Below, piece after piece: positions 35,790-43,323 of a DNA stretch of 64,000 nucleotides. The notes beneath the pieces were generated by a model, which saw only the letters and a list, made by a program, of their open reading frames with translations, searched no databases and had not been told where the DNA came from. Location of the stretch: positions 4,712,001-4,776,000 of the forward strand of contig OZ253939.1 of the NCBI GenBank assembly GCA_965267245.1. The letters are read 5' to 3'. Each line of letters opens with the position of its first letter. Positions within the stretch are counted from its first letter, which is position 1. The position numbers were made by a program, and so were the translations under genes. The stretch comes from JANSWY01 sp965267245 (GTDB lineage Bacteria > Bacteroidota > Bacteroidia > Cytophagales > Cyclobacteriaceae).

Positions 35790-38177
35790 ATGATTTACAG
35801 CTACTTAAAAATTGCGCTTCGCAATATCAAAAAGCAGAAACTATTTTCTGCTATTAACATTTTTGGACTATCATTTAGCCTTTCAGTTTGCCTTATCATC
35901 ATCATGTTGGTCGCTGATCAGTCCAGCTACGATGACTTTAATGCTGATGCGGACCGTGTCTACCGTGTCAATCACACCAAAACAGACATGGATGCAGTCA
36001 TTGCCGGAATGGCAACTTCACCTATGCCACTGGGAGAAGAGTTGATGAGCAATTATACTGGAATTGAGAATTACGCCAGACTCTATAGGGGTTTTGGAAA
36101 CAAATGGATCAAAATTGAACATGATGTCAATATCCCAATTGCAGGTTATTATGCTGATGCTGGCGTATTTGATGTGTTCCAGTATGAATTGGCATTGGGC
36201 AACAAACACACAGCCCTGGAAGAACCATACTCGGTGGTTTTGAGTCACGAAGGAGCCAAAAAGCTATTCAACACCGACAATCCGATTGGTGAGGTGATCA
36301 AAGTAGGAGAACTTGGTTCCTATAAAGTCACCGGGGTTTTAAAGCCGATAGATGGAAAGTCTCACATTAAATTTGAAGGATTAGCATCCATTTCTACAGT
36401 TCCGGGATTAGTAAAGCAAGGTGTTTTATCCACTCCACTTGATGACTGGAAAAATAGAAACCGCGGTTGGACATACTTGAAATTACAGGAAGGCACCACT
36501 GTAGAACAAGTTGAGCAGGATCTTGCTCAAATCAGTCATGCCCAGTATGACCAGTATGAAGACATTAATGCAGATTTTTACTTGCAGAACATAAGAAAAA
36601 TAAGTCCAGGGCCATTAATGGGTAATCCGATCGGGCCAAGTGTACCATTCATTTTAGTGTATTTCCTTACTGGATTGGCGGTGATTGTTATGATCTCAGC
36701 ATGTTTTAATTATACCAATTTATCCATCGCCAGGTCTTTGGAAAGAGCCAGAGAGGTAGGAGTGAGAAAAGTTTTTGGTGCTGTAAGAGGTCAGGTCTTT
36801 ACTCAATTCCTAACAGAATCAGTAGTGATTGCTGTGTTGGCCTTTTTCTTTTCACTGGTGTTAATGACCATTTTGAAACCAGCATTCCTGGCGCTGAATT
36901 TTAGTCAGATGTTGGATTGGGACCTGAAGCAATCATTTTCAGTGTATTTGTTGAGTCTTGTTTTCTCAATTCTGGTGGGTATCATAGCTGGTGTACTTCC
37001 ATCTTCATTCCATTCTTCAGTGAAAGCTTTGGATGCTTTAAAGAAACTTTCAGGTGTAAAAGTGATGTCACGAGTGGGCATGAGAAAAGCTTTGATCGTG
37101 GGTCAGTTCTGTATTTCGTTGTTGCTAGTCATTACAGTCAAAGTCATTTATGACCAGATGGACTTTATGTTGAACAAAGATTATGGTTTCGACAAGGAAG
37201 CTAATATTGTCATTCGCCTGAACAATACAGATCCTGAATTATTGAAAACAGAATTACAGAAATATGCGAGTGTAACTAATGTTTCGGCGGCATGTTTTGT
37301 GCCAGCTTCAGGAACCAGTACACAGAGAGATGTCTTTATTGAGGAGGAAGAGAAGGCCTTGAATTTTTTCTATGCGGATGAAGATTACCTGGATAACATG
37401 GGGCTGGAGTTAATTGCCGGCAAGACATTCACAAAAGATAACAGGAAGAATAAATTGATAATCAATGAACAGGCTATTCCTTTCCTTGGATTTGAAAATG
37501 CTATAGATGCAATTGGGAAACCTGTCATTACAGACGATTCCGTTACACAGCAGGTAGTGGGGGTGATCAAAGACTTTCATCATGAGACTTTGCTCTCTGA
37601 AATAAAGCCATTGGCAATTCAATACAATCCCGAAAGATTTTCAATTCTTCAGGCTAAAGTGAATTCTCAAAATGTACAGGCTGCTTTTGGGGATATTGAG
37701 AAGGCGTGGGTAACGGTGAATCCTTCACTTCAAATAGACTATAAATTAATGGCCGATGAAGTTTCATTCTTCACGGAGATGATGTTCGGTGACCTATCAA
37801 AAGTTGTTTTCTTCATTTCAATGCTGGCTATTTCCATCTCATGCATGGGATTGATGGGGATTGTAGTTTACAGTACACAATTGAGGATGAAAGAAGTGTC
37901 CATCAGGAAAGTCCTGGGAGCGACGAGCAAGTCATTGGTGTTGCTCCTTTCAAAATCATTTATCAAGTTATTGGGTGTTTCAATTGTGTTGGCAGTACCA
38001 TTAGCCTGGCTGATCAATAATGCCTGGTTGAATTCAATTGCCTATAGAACTGAGATAAGTGTGTTTTCGGTTTTATTAGCCGTTTTTATTGTTGCCACTT
38101 TAGGATTTTTAGTGATAGGCTCACAAACATTTAAAACTGCTAATAGCAACCCAGGAAAGACACTACGAGAAGAGTGA
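35790..38177 (+). CDS. MacB/FtsX-type ABC transporter permease
   Basis: A 795-residue inner-membrane protein with two MacB_PCD-FtsX repeats: a helix at ~20-42, a periplasmic domain, three helices (~285-425), then a second copy starting near 445 and three C-terminal helices (~675-785). MIYSYLKIALRNIKKQK at the start is the signature of large Bacteroidota FtsX permeases, so I use ATG 35790 rather than an upstream frame start at 35754. No ATPase gene is adjacent; such permeases often occur as orphans. MacB-class proteins are mechanotransducers that extrude peptides or lipids, but the cargo is unknown. Confidence 0.9.
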   Translation: MIYSYLKIALRNIKKQKLFSAINIFGLSFSLSVCLIIIMLVADQSSYDDFNADADRVYRVNHTKTDMDAVIAGMATSPMPLGEELMSNYTGIENYARLYRGFGNKWIKIEHDVNIPIAGYYADAGVFDVFQYELALGNKHTALEEPYSVVLSHEGAKKLFNTDNPIGEVIKVGELGSYKVTGVLKPIDGKSHIKFEGLASISTVPGLVKQGVLSTPLDDWKNRNRGWTYLKLQEGTTVEQVEQDLAQISHAQYDQYEDINADFYLQNIRKISPGPLMGNPIGPSVPFILVYFLTGLAVIVMISACFNYTNLSIARSLERAREVGVRKVFGAVRGQVFTQFLTESVVIAVLAFFFSLVLMTILKPAFLALNFSQMLDWDLKQSFSVYLLSLVFSILVGIIAGVLPSSFHSSVKALDALKKLSGVKVMSRVGMRKALIVGQFCISLLLVITVKVIYDQMDFMLNKDYGFDKEANIVIRLNNTDPELLKTELQKYASVTNVSAACFVPASGTSTQRDVFIEEEEKALNFFYADEDYLDNMGLELIAGKTFTKDNRKNKLIINEQAIPFLGFENAIDAIGKPVITDDSVTQQVVGVIKDFHHETLLSEIKPLAIQYNPERFSILQAKVNSQNVQAAFGDIEKAWVTVNPSLQIDYKLMADEVSFFTEMMFGDLSKVVFFISMLAISISCMGLMGIVVYSTQLRMKEVSIRKVLGATSKSLVLLLSKSFIKLLGVSIVLAVPLAWLINNAWLNSIAYRTEISVFSVLLAVFIVATLGFLVIGSQTFKTANSNPGKTLREE

Positions 38178-38187
38178 GTTTTGTAGT

Positions 38188-38253
38188 AAAAAAGAAATCC
38201 CAGCGGAGCACTATGCAACGCTGGGATCTCAAACAGCTACGGAACACAATCTA
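38188..38253 (-). ncRNA. Candidate small RNA, family B copy 1
   Basis: Read on the minus strand, the element ends in ATCCCAGCG ... CGCTGGGAT (9-bp stem) followed by TTTCTTTTTT, a proper intrinsic terminator pointing against both flanking + genes. About 40 nt upstream is TTACTTTG (+ 38259-38266), one base off the -7 consensus, giving a start near 38253 and an RNA of about 66 nt. A conserved box (GGAAAGTCTnTTGACA) lies 22 bp further upstream in both copies. The terminator loop GCATAGTGCT is conserved while stem bases differ between copies. Confidence 0.6.
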
Positions 38254-38304
38254 TGCTTCAAAGTAACTCCATCTTTTTCAACCCTTCCTGTCAACAGACT
38301 TTCC
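38188..38304. repeat. 117-bp duplicated intergenic element, copy 1
   Basis: Aligns without gaps to 39370-39486. About 75 of the first 82 bp are identical, then a ~20-bp block has diverged, then 15 of 16 bp match (TGTCAAcAGACTTTCC). The pattern (conserved transcript-like part, free spacer, conserved upstream box) suggests a small gene with its control site, not a random duplication. Confidence 0.85.
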
Positions 38305-38341
38305 ATTTCTGCCAATTCATTTTTATTTTAGAAAAAATAAG

Positions 38342-39364
38342 ATGAAGATGCGCAAACTGATATTTACCACCCTTTTTTCTATCCTTTTTTTCCTGGGAAC
38401 TGCTCAGGATACCTATAAATTAGCCAAAGACATCCAATGGGCAGAACCCGAAGGGTTTCCATTGAAAATGGACATTTACACTCCCAATGATGCGCCTAAA
38501 AAAGAATTGCCGGTATTGGTAATTTTTCATGGTGGTGGCTGGTTGATCAATAACAAATCCATCATGAATCAGATGTCTGATTACGTAGCAAAGACAGGTA
38601 AGTATGTAGTCTGCAATGTGGACTACCGATTGCTGGGAGATCAGGAAAATACGGTGAGGATGGATGAAATAATTCAGGATGTGTTTGGGGCAGTCCTGTG
38701 GGTCAAAGAAAACATTAAAAAGTATGGCGGAGATCCGAATAATATAGCAGTGACAGGAGATAGTGCAGGCGGGCATCTGGCATCTATGGTAATCATTATG
38801 GGAACCACATTGAGTGAATCCGGGATCATGGGAGAATCAAAGGGTTTTACACCAAGCTATCTTCCGAAAGGCAAGTCCATTGCAAAAATTATGAAAGAAG
38901 GAGGGATTCAGGTGCAGGCAGGATTGATTAGTTATGGAGCCTTTGATTTGTATGGGGCTTGTCAGGGAGGATTTGAATCTCCAGGGAATTTCTTTTGGCA
39001 AATGGGAGGAGCCCAGGCCAGACCAATTTTTGGTAAGGAATACACTGTTGCTGAAAATGAAGACCTATACAAGTTTATTTCCCCGATTTATAATATTCCA
39101 AATGCCGCAGAAAGACCATTACCTCCACAGCTGTTTACGGTTGGAACCGAAGATACCACCACACCACCAGTGGCAGTAAAAGCTTATTTTGATAAGTTGA
39201 GTGAAGCGGGTCACACCAATATTGAATACTGGGAGCATCAGGACAGGCCACATGCCTTTTTAGATTCAGGATCAAACGAATTTTTAGGGATCAAATTTGA
39301 GGAAGATGCACCTGAGGCACTGGACAAGATGTTAGGATTCCTGGATGATGTATTTTATAAGTAG
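38342..39364 (+). CDS. Secreted alpha/beta hydrolase (esterase)
   Basis: A 340-residue protein with a signal peptide (LIFTTLFSILFFLGTAQ, cut near 22). It has the HSL/BD-FAE-like plan: HGGGW oxyanion loop (63-67), GDSAGGH with nucleophile Ser141, Asp in VGTEDTTTPP and His in DRPHAFLDSG. Such enzymes release acyl, acetyl or feruloyl groups from carbohydrates or small esters. It is flanked on both sides by copies of the family B small-RNA element, which run in the opposite direction. No polysaccharide-utilisation genes are adjacent, so the substrate is unknown. Confidence 0.85.
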   Translation: MKMRKLIFTTLFSILFFLGTAQDTYKLAKDIQWAEPEGFPLKMDIYTPNDAPKKELPVLVIFHGGGWLINNKSIMNQMSDYVAKTGKYVVCNVDYRLLGDQENTVRMDEIIQDVFGAVLWVKENIKKYGGDPNNIAVTGDSAGGHLASMVIIMGTTLSESGIMGESKGFTPSYLPKGKSIAKIMKEGGIQVQAGLISYGAFDLYGACQGGFESPGNFFWQMGGAQARPIFGKEYTVAENEDLYKFISPIYNIPNAAERPLPPQLFTVGTEDTTTPPVAVKAYFDKLSEAGHTNIEYWEHQDRPHAFLDSGSNEFLGIKFEEDAPEALDKMLGFLDDVFYK

Positions 39365-39369
39365 CCGAT

Positions 39370-39435
39370 AAAAAAGAAATCCCAGAACAGCACTATGCCA
39401 CCCTGGGATCTCAAACAGCTACGGAACACAATCTA
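39370..39435 (-). ncRNA. Candidate small RNA, family B copy 2
   Basis: Counterpart of the element at 38188-38253. The terminator stem has changed to ATCCCAG / CTGGGAT (7 bp), yet the loop GCATAGTGCT and the 5' part (TAGATTGTGTTCCGTAGCTG) are retained and a T-run follows on the minus strand. The -7-like TTACTTTG is at + 39441-39448. It lies between the esterase and the tRNA-Ala promoter. Confidence 0.6.
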
Positions 39436-39486
39436 TACCTCAAAGTAACTGCAGAAATTCTTAAGCAGAATGTCAAAAGACTTTCC
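39370..39486. repeat. 117-bp duplicated intergenic element, copy 2
   Basis: Ungapped match to 38188-38304 (offset 1182 bp), including the distal box TGTCAAaAGACTTTCC at 39471-39486. Confidence 0.85.
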
Positions 39487-39528
39487 GATACTGTCAATGT
39501 GAAAAAAAGTGGGAATAGATGCTGCATG

Positions 39529-39559
39529 TTAGGATTAATTCAGAAAAGAAATATATTTG
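39529..39559 (+). promoter_or_regulatory. tRNA-Ala promoter
   Basis: TTAG (39529-39532), 19 bp, TATATTTG (39552-39559): exact -7 consensus and a 3/4 match at -33, placing the start about 12 bp before the mature tRNA. Confidence 0.75.
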
Positions 39560-39576
39560 CAAGCCTATCTAAGAAT

Positions 39577-39650
39577 GGGGCTATAGCTCAGCTGGCTAGA
39601 GCGCTACACTGGCAGTGTAGAGGCCGGGGGTTCGAATCCCCCTAGCTCCA
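39577..39650 (+). tRNA. tRNA-Ala (anticodon GGC)
   Basis: 74 nt fold into a standard cloverleaf: acceptor GGGGCTA / TAGCTCC (one G-U), D stem GCTC / GAGC, anticodon stem CTACA / TGTAG with loop CTGGCAG (anticodon GGC), T stem GGGGG / CCCCC with loop TTCGAAT, discriminator A. CCA is not encoded. Its 3' end from the T arm onward is repeated at 43279-43292 and marks the left boundary of an integrated islet. Confidence 0.96.
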
Positions 39651-39652
39651 CA
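39639..39652 (+). repeat. attL-like direct repeat (tRNA 3' end)
   Basis: CCCCTAGCTCCACA, identical to 43279-43292, formed by the T arm/acceptor end of tRNA-Ala plus two downstream bases. Confidence 0.75.
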
Positions 39653-39679
39653 ATGTTATCACAAATCAGAAAGACACAA

Positions 39680-39716
39680 ATCTCTTCATATTGCGCGTAT
39701 GAGGGGATTTTTATTT
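39680..39716 (+). terminator. Terminator downstream of tRNA-Ala, inside the islet
   Basis: An 11-bp stem ATCTCTTCATA / TATGAGGGGAT (three G-U pairs) with a 7-nt loop and a following T-rich tract. It lies within the inserted DNA, so the islet now supplies the tRNA transcript end. Confidence 0.6.
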
Positions 39717-39754
39717 TTCCAACCTCCATTTCTTTCATATATTCGCACTATATT

Positions 39755-39775
39755 GGTTAACAATGCGGTTAGCAA
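39755..39775 (+). repeat. Arm-type paired repeats, left end of islet
   Basis: GGTTAACAA (39755-39763) and GGTTAGCAA (39767-39775), period 12 bp, about 100 bp inside the left att repeat. They match the pair at the right end (43200-43220) and resemble the arm-binding sites of lambda-type integrases. Directly after them, ATG 39781 opens an 11-codon frame that stops at once, possibly the relic of a lost gene. Confidence 0.5.
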
Positions 39776-39795
39776 TAAAAATGTTAACAGAAACG

Positions 39796-39990
39796 TTATT
39801 CAGTGGCTTTAAATGATGTTTTTTGACTTATTTTAAATGTATTTAGATGGGGATTCGAACCCTCAGCGGTATTGGCAAAAACAAATGGGTTGACTCCAGT
39901 TTGCTTCCATAGAAGCACTGATCTCAGGACGAATACCATCAGCAAATAAAGCAGCGTGGCAATGGGTAGAAATATTTGATAGAAGTTCAT
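39796..39990 (-). pseudogene. Truncated isoprenylcysteine carboxylmethyltransferase-like gene
   Basis: A 64-codon frame starting 4 bp after the TonB receptor stop. The first ~41 residues (FLPIATLLYLLMVFVLRS helix, then TGVNPFVFANT) look like the N-terminus of Bacteroidota ICMT-like membrane methyltransferases, which normally run to about 190-200 residues. Similarity stops at FANT, exactly where the DNA becomes GGGTTCGAATCCCC on the minus strand, the T-arm sequence of a tRNA. The rest of the gene is absent. I read it as a gene cut by recombination at a tRNA-like site. Confidence 0.55.
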
Positions 39991-39994
39991 CTTT

Positions 39995-42145
39995 CTAAAG
40001 CTCTAATATGAAACCAGCATTAATAATTCGTCCGTCTGTTGGAGCCCATAGCTCAGGAAAATCGGGCTTAAAATGTGTATCCACATCAAATAACTCCATT
40101 CTATGCTGCCTTGTATCACTAAAATTCTCAAAGTTGACATATAGGCTTATGTTTTTGATCTTTCTCATGACCATGAAACCCATGGTCCAGTAATCATCTG
40201 TTCTGGTACGATCATTCCTGAATTGTCTTCCAGTGTAGTAGGCCTCATATCCAATCCTCCATTTATCTTCCACTTCATACATTAAGACAGAACCAATATT
40301 GTGTTTTGGAGTAAGTGGTTTTTGCTCATTAAGATTGTCATATTTCAATCTTGTATTAATCAATGCATAATTGGAAAAGAGCTTGAAATCTCTATATCCT
40401 AGCTTTACATTGGTTTCAATTCCTTGACTGCTCACTGGGCCATCAGCGTTTTCATAGAAATATTGACCTAAGGCATTCTCCCGAAATACTAAAGCGTCAT
40501 TCAACCGGGTGAAAAAGAGCAATTGATTGATAGATAGCGTCCATTCATCACCCAGAAAAGTTTGATAGTTGACATCCAGGTTGACACCCATTGATCGCTC
40601 TGCCTCTGTGCTTATGTTTATTGGGAGAATGCCCTGGTACGTGAGGTTTTCTGCGTCTTCAGTAAAGATGGTCGGTAGTTTATAGCCAAGGCCGCCACCA
40701 ATTCGTGCAGACCATGCTTGATTGAACTGTGCAAGAAATGAAAGTCTTGGCAATGTGAAGAATCCATATTCGAGATCATAGTCAAAACGCAACCCACTTT
40801 CCAATGCCAATTTTTCCGTCAGATCAATGGTGTTTTGTGTGAATGCTCCAAACGTGGTATAGCTATAATCCCGCTCTAGCGAATCAAACGGGGCTTCATC
40901 GAATTGATCAGTGTAGAGGTTGAGGCCTGAAATCCAGCTTGATTTTTCTGTACCATAGGTGTAAGCAATCTCGCTAAAGGACGACCACTGTTCACCCATG
41001 AATCGAAAATCAGGTTCAGTAATGTCCCGCTCAAAGTAGGTAAGGCTATTCTTTATGGTCAGTGACCTGTTATTGTCCAATTTGTTTTGATAAGTCAGCT
41101 GGTATGACATTCGATTAGATTCGTTTTCCTCAGTGAATTGATGAATGCCAATTTGGTTGTCTTCAATAACCTGAATATCACCACCCAGTCGATTTTCCAG
41201 GGTTGTGTTGAGTGTTAGCCTTAGGCTTGATTTTTCACTAGGATAGAAGAATAAAGAAGGATTTATTGTTAAACTTCTTATTCTGGGAATATCACTAAAG
41301 TCATCATTATTTGGGTCGTATGCTTGCTGTCTATTGGTAGAAGTATAAATTGATAATCCAAATTTGCCGAATCGTTCCGCGAAAAAGCCATTGAAGGTGG
41401 TTCCCAAAGCTTGTGTTTGATCTAACATCAATCGGAGTTTCCTTTCATCTTGCGGTGTTATGGTGACTAAATTTATCAATCCCGCAATCGCCCCACCACC
41501 AAAAAGTGTCGAATTACTTCCCTTTATTACTTCAACTTGTAGTAAATCCAGAGGGGGTATTTGCATGATGCTCAATCCGCTGGAGAAGCCTCCGAACAAG
41601 GGAAAGCCATCTTTCAAAATTTGTGTATATCTACCATCAAGCCCTTGTATTCTTATACTTTGATTTGCTGAGCTAGCTGAGGTTTGTTGCATCTGAATCC
41701 CTGTACTCTCTCTTAAAACCATCGCAATATTTGATGATTTCATAATGGCCTTTTCTTCCAGCTCTTCTGAGCTGATTGCTTCTATTCTGGTAGGGATTTC
41801 TTCTATAGTTCTACTGCTTCTGGTAGAGGTTACTACTATTTCTTCCAGTTCTTCTCCCCGTAATAGCTCAATTGTTTGGATTCCTGATAGGGGGAAATAA
41901 TAACTTGCAGAGAAAGGCTGATAACCTACATAGGAAACAGATATCTGAAAGCTATCTTCTTCGATGTTCCTGATTTCAAGGTACCCGTTTATGTCTGATA
42001 CACCTCCCTTTGTTGTACTAACACTTACTGTGGCTCCTAATAAAGGTTCGCCATCATCCGCATCAATTATGCGGGCTGTAAATATATATTGAGCATGAGC
42101 CATTGTTCCTATCAGGACAATGAACCACATGATTATATGCTTCAT
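39995..42145 (-). CDS. TonB-dependent outer-membrane receptor
   Basis: A 716-residue receptor: signal peptide (cut after AHA), carboxypeptidase-D-like regulatory domain (~20-105, GEPLLGATVSVSTTKGGVSD), plug domain (~115-225, EEIVVTSTRSSRTIEEIP ... GGGAIAGLINLVT) and a 22-strand-type barrel ending in ...GRIINAGFILEL. No SusD partner is present, so it is more likely a metal, siderophore or cofactor receptor than a glycan importer. It lies 39 bp downstream of a Cys/His-rich small protein, behind a Fur-type operator and Fur gene, which supports metal uptake, perhaps zinc or iron. Confidence 0.9.
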   Translation of the reverse strand: MKHIIMWFIVLIGTMAHAQYIFTARIIDADDGEPLLGATVSVSTTKGGVSDINGYLEIRNIEEDSFQISVSYVGYQPFSASYYFPLSGIQTIELLRGEELEEIVVTSTRSSRTIEEIPTRIEAISSEELEEKAIMKSSNIAMVLRESTGIQMQQTSASSANQSIRIQGLDGRYTQILKDGFPLFGGFSSGLSIMQIPPLDLLQVEVIKGSNSTLFGGGAIAGLINLVTITPQDERKLRLMLDQTQALGTTFNGFFAERFGKFGLSIYTSTNRQQAYDPNNDDFSDIPRIRSLTINPSLFFYPSEKSSLRLTLNTTLENRLGGDIQVIEDNQIGIHQFTEENESNRMSYQLTYQNKLDNNRSLTIKNSLTYFERDITEPDFRFMGEQWSSFSEIAYTYGTEKSSWISGLNLYTDQFDEAPFDSLERDYSYTTFGAFTQNTIDLTEKLALESGLRFDYDLEYGFFTLPRLSFLAQFNQAWSARIGGGLGYKLPTIFTEDAENLTYQGILPINISTEAERSMGVNLDVNYQTFLGDEWTLSINQLLFFTRLNDALVFRENALGQYFYENADGPVSSQGIETNVKLGYRDFKLFSNYALINTRLKYDNLNEQKPLTPKHNIGSVLMYEVEDKWRIGYEAYYTGRQFRNDRTRTDDYWTMGFMVMRKIKNISLYVNFENFSDTRQHRMELFDVDTHFKPDFPELWAPTDGRIINAGFILEL

Positions 42146-42184
42146 TTATTTGATTACTTGTTAATGAATAAACTTATTGGGTGA

Positions 42185-42505
42185 TTAGGCTAAAGTGTTG
42201 AATTCATCAAACGGTGGAGGGTCCCAGATAGAAAACGCAATTCTGGAAAGTATGTCTAAATCTAGTTCACTTGGAACACTAATGAAGAAAGAGAGTGTGC
42301 CTAAACAAAAAATACACGGGCTTGTAAAATTGCTATGACAACAATGACAGGTACAAAATGGACTACATAGGTCATGATGATCTGATCCTTGTGGATGATC
42401 CTCAAATTCAATTGAAATGGATTCATCTGAATGTGGTTCATCTGCACATGGTGTCAGTACTAATAGCAGTATTAACAGGGATAATATGAATGGACCAATT
42501 TTCAC
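42185..42505 (-). CDS. Cys/His-rich small protein, DUF6660-like
   Basis: A 106-residue protein with an N-terminal hydrophobic segment (FILSLLILLLVLTPCAD) and a dense Cys/His cluster DHHDLCSPFCTCHCCH, followed by a second hydrophobic stretch. The pattern matches small Bacteroidota proteins annotated DUF6660, usually found beside TonB receptors or metal-efflux genes. It probably binds a metal in the envelope; its exact role is unknown. It starts 23 bp after a 19-bp palindrome and is followed by the TonB receptor. Confidence 0.7.
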   Translation of the reverse strand: MKIGPFILSLLILLLVLTPCADEPHSDESISIEFEDHPQGSDHHDLCSPFCTCHCCHSNFTSPCIFCLGTLSFFISVPSELDLDILSRIAFSIWDPPPFDEFNTLA

Positions 42506-42527
42506 TACACAATTATACGAATCATGT

Positions 42528-42546
42528 AATGCAAACTGTTTGCATT
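42528..42546. promoter_or_regulatory. Fur-family box (9-1-9 palindrome)
   Basis: AATGCAAACTGTTTGCATT is a perfect inverted repeat with 9-bp arms around one base, the standard shape of Fur/Zur/PerR operators. It lies between the fur-like gene and the DUF6660/TonB genes, 23 bp upstream of the latter, and it contains a TTTG that could be the -33 box on the minus strand. Repression by the adjacent Fur protein is the simplest reading. Confidence 0.75.
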
Positions 42547-42547
42547 G

Positions 42548-42949
42548 TTAGGTGCAGTTGGCACAGGTTCCTTTGTATACCATGCTAGCAATAGCTGCCT
42601 TGAAGCCTGAAGGGATTTGAGTCTGAGGTATTTTAGATTGTGTTAGGCAGTATGTTTCTCCACATTTGATACAATGAAAATGAATGTGTTGATCATGAGG
42701 TTCACACTCACATCCTTCTTCACATAGTGCATACTTAACAGAACCGGTTCCGTCTTCTATGCTGTGAATCAGTTTCTTTTCTTCGAATGTTTTTAATGTA
42801 CGATACAGAGTGGCAGTGTCAGCTCTTTCAAACTTTGCCTCCAGATCACTTAGACTAATAGCAGCTCCCGATTCCACAAGCTTCTTGAGCACTAAAAGAC
42901 GCATTGTAGTGGGCTTGATATTCCGATGTTCTAATTTCTTTTCAAGCAT
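42548..42949 (-). CDS. Fur-family metal-responsive regulator
   Basis: A 133-residue regulator with a winged helix (~15-75: TTMRLLVLKKLVESGAAISLSDLE, TATLYRTLKTFEEKKLIH) and a dimerisation/metal domain containing HIHFHCIKCGETYCL and a C-terminal CANC, the two Cys pairs of the structural zinc site. ATG 42949 is preferred; the longer frame uses a TTG. The binding site class (Fur, Zur or PerR) cannot be fixed by sequence; the nearby Cys/His-rich protein slightly favours zinc. It is islet cargo and probably self-contained control for the receptor genes. Confidence 0.88.
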   Translation of the reverse strand: MLEKKLEHRNIKPTTMRLLVLKKLVESGAAISLSDLEAKFERADTATLYRTLKTFEEKKLIHSIEDGTGSVKYALCEEGCECEPHDQHIHFHCIKCGETYCLTQSKIPQTQIPSGFKAAIASMVYKGTCANCT

Positions 42950-43199
42950 TGGGTCAAAAATACGAAATAAGCCTTGAAGTTTTATCTCCAATACCTATCC
43001 TCATTTTCATTAAACCCCAGTTTATTCCTGAACGGATCGCACACTTCCATGCATAGGTCACCTGTCATGCTAAGTGAAAAACTAGAATCTTTAGAGTCAA
43101 ATTATCACTAAAAGCAATTTAAAATGAGACATTGGCTTTATGCTTAGCCAATTCATTATTCATTCAAAGTTTTTTGATTCAATTTATATCAAAATACTC

Positions 43200-43220
43200 G
43201 GTTAGCAAATCGGTTCGCAT
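43200..43220 (+). repeat. Arm-type paired repeats, right end of islet
   Basis: GGTTAGCAA (43200-43208) and GGTTCGCAT (43212-43220), again 12-bp period, 59 bp inside the right att repeat. The ten bases CGGTTAGCAA are identical to the left copy. The rest of the 374-bp gap between the Fur gene and the TPR kinase holds no gene. Confidence 0.5.
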
Positions 43221-43278
43221 GTACTCCACTGTTATAAAATATTCTGATTATCAATAGTTTACAATTAAGGTTCTAGAG

Positions 43279-43292
43279 CCCCTAGCTCCACA
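43279..43292 (+). repeat. attR-like direct repeat
   Basis: CCCCTAGCTCCACA, identical to the tRNA-Ala 3' end at 39639-39652 but without a tRNA body upstream (TAGAG replaces GAATC). Confidence 0.75.
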
Positions 43293-43323
43293 GTGATTTC
43301 TTTTTTGTTCAATATTTTTATCA

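Larger units (their letters stand above)
39639..43292. mobile_element. tRNA-Ala-integrated genomic islet (3.64 kb, no integrase)
   Basis: The 14-bp sequence CCCCTAGCTCCACA at the tRNA 3' end (39639-39652) recurs at 43279-43292 in the same orientation; five bases upstream GGTTC also matches at identical spacing, and TG follows both. Just inside each end are paired 12-bp-period repeats. The cargo reads minus: Fur-family regulator, DUF6660-like protein, TonB receptor, truncated methyltransferase. This is the expected form of a tyrosine-recombinase insertion at a tRNA, but no recombinase gene is present, so it is a remnant or is mobilised in trans. Confidence 0.7.

Noticed and set aside
38188..38230. 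Family B hairpin as terminator of the + strand FtsX permease gene
   Set aside because: There is an A-run before the hairpin and no T-run after it on +; the T-run is on the minus side only.
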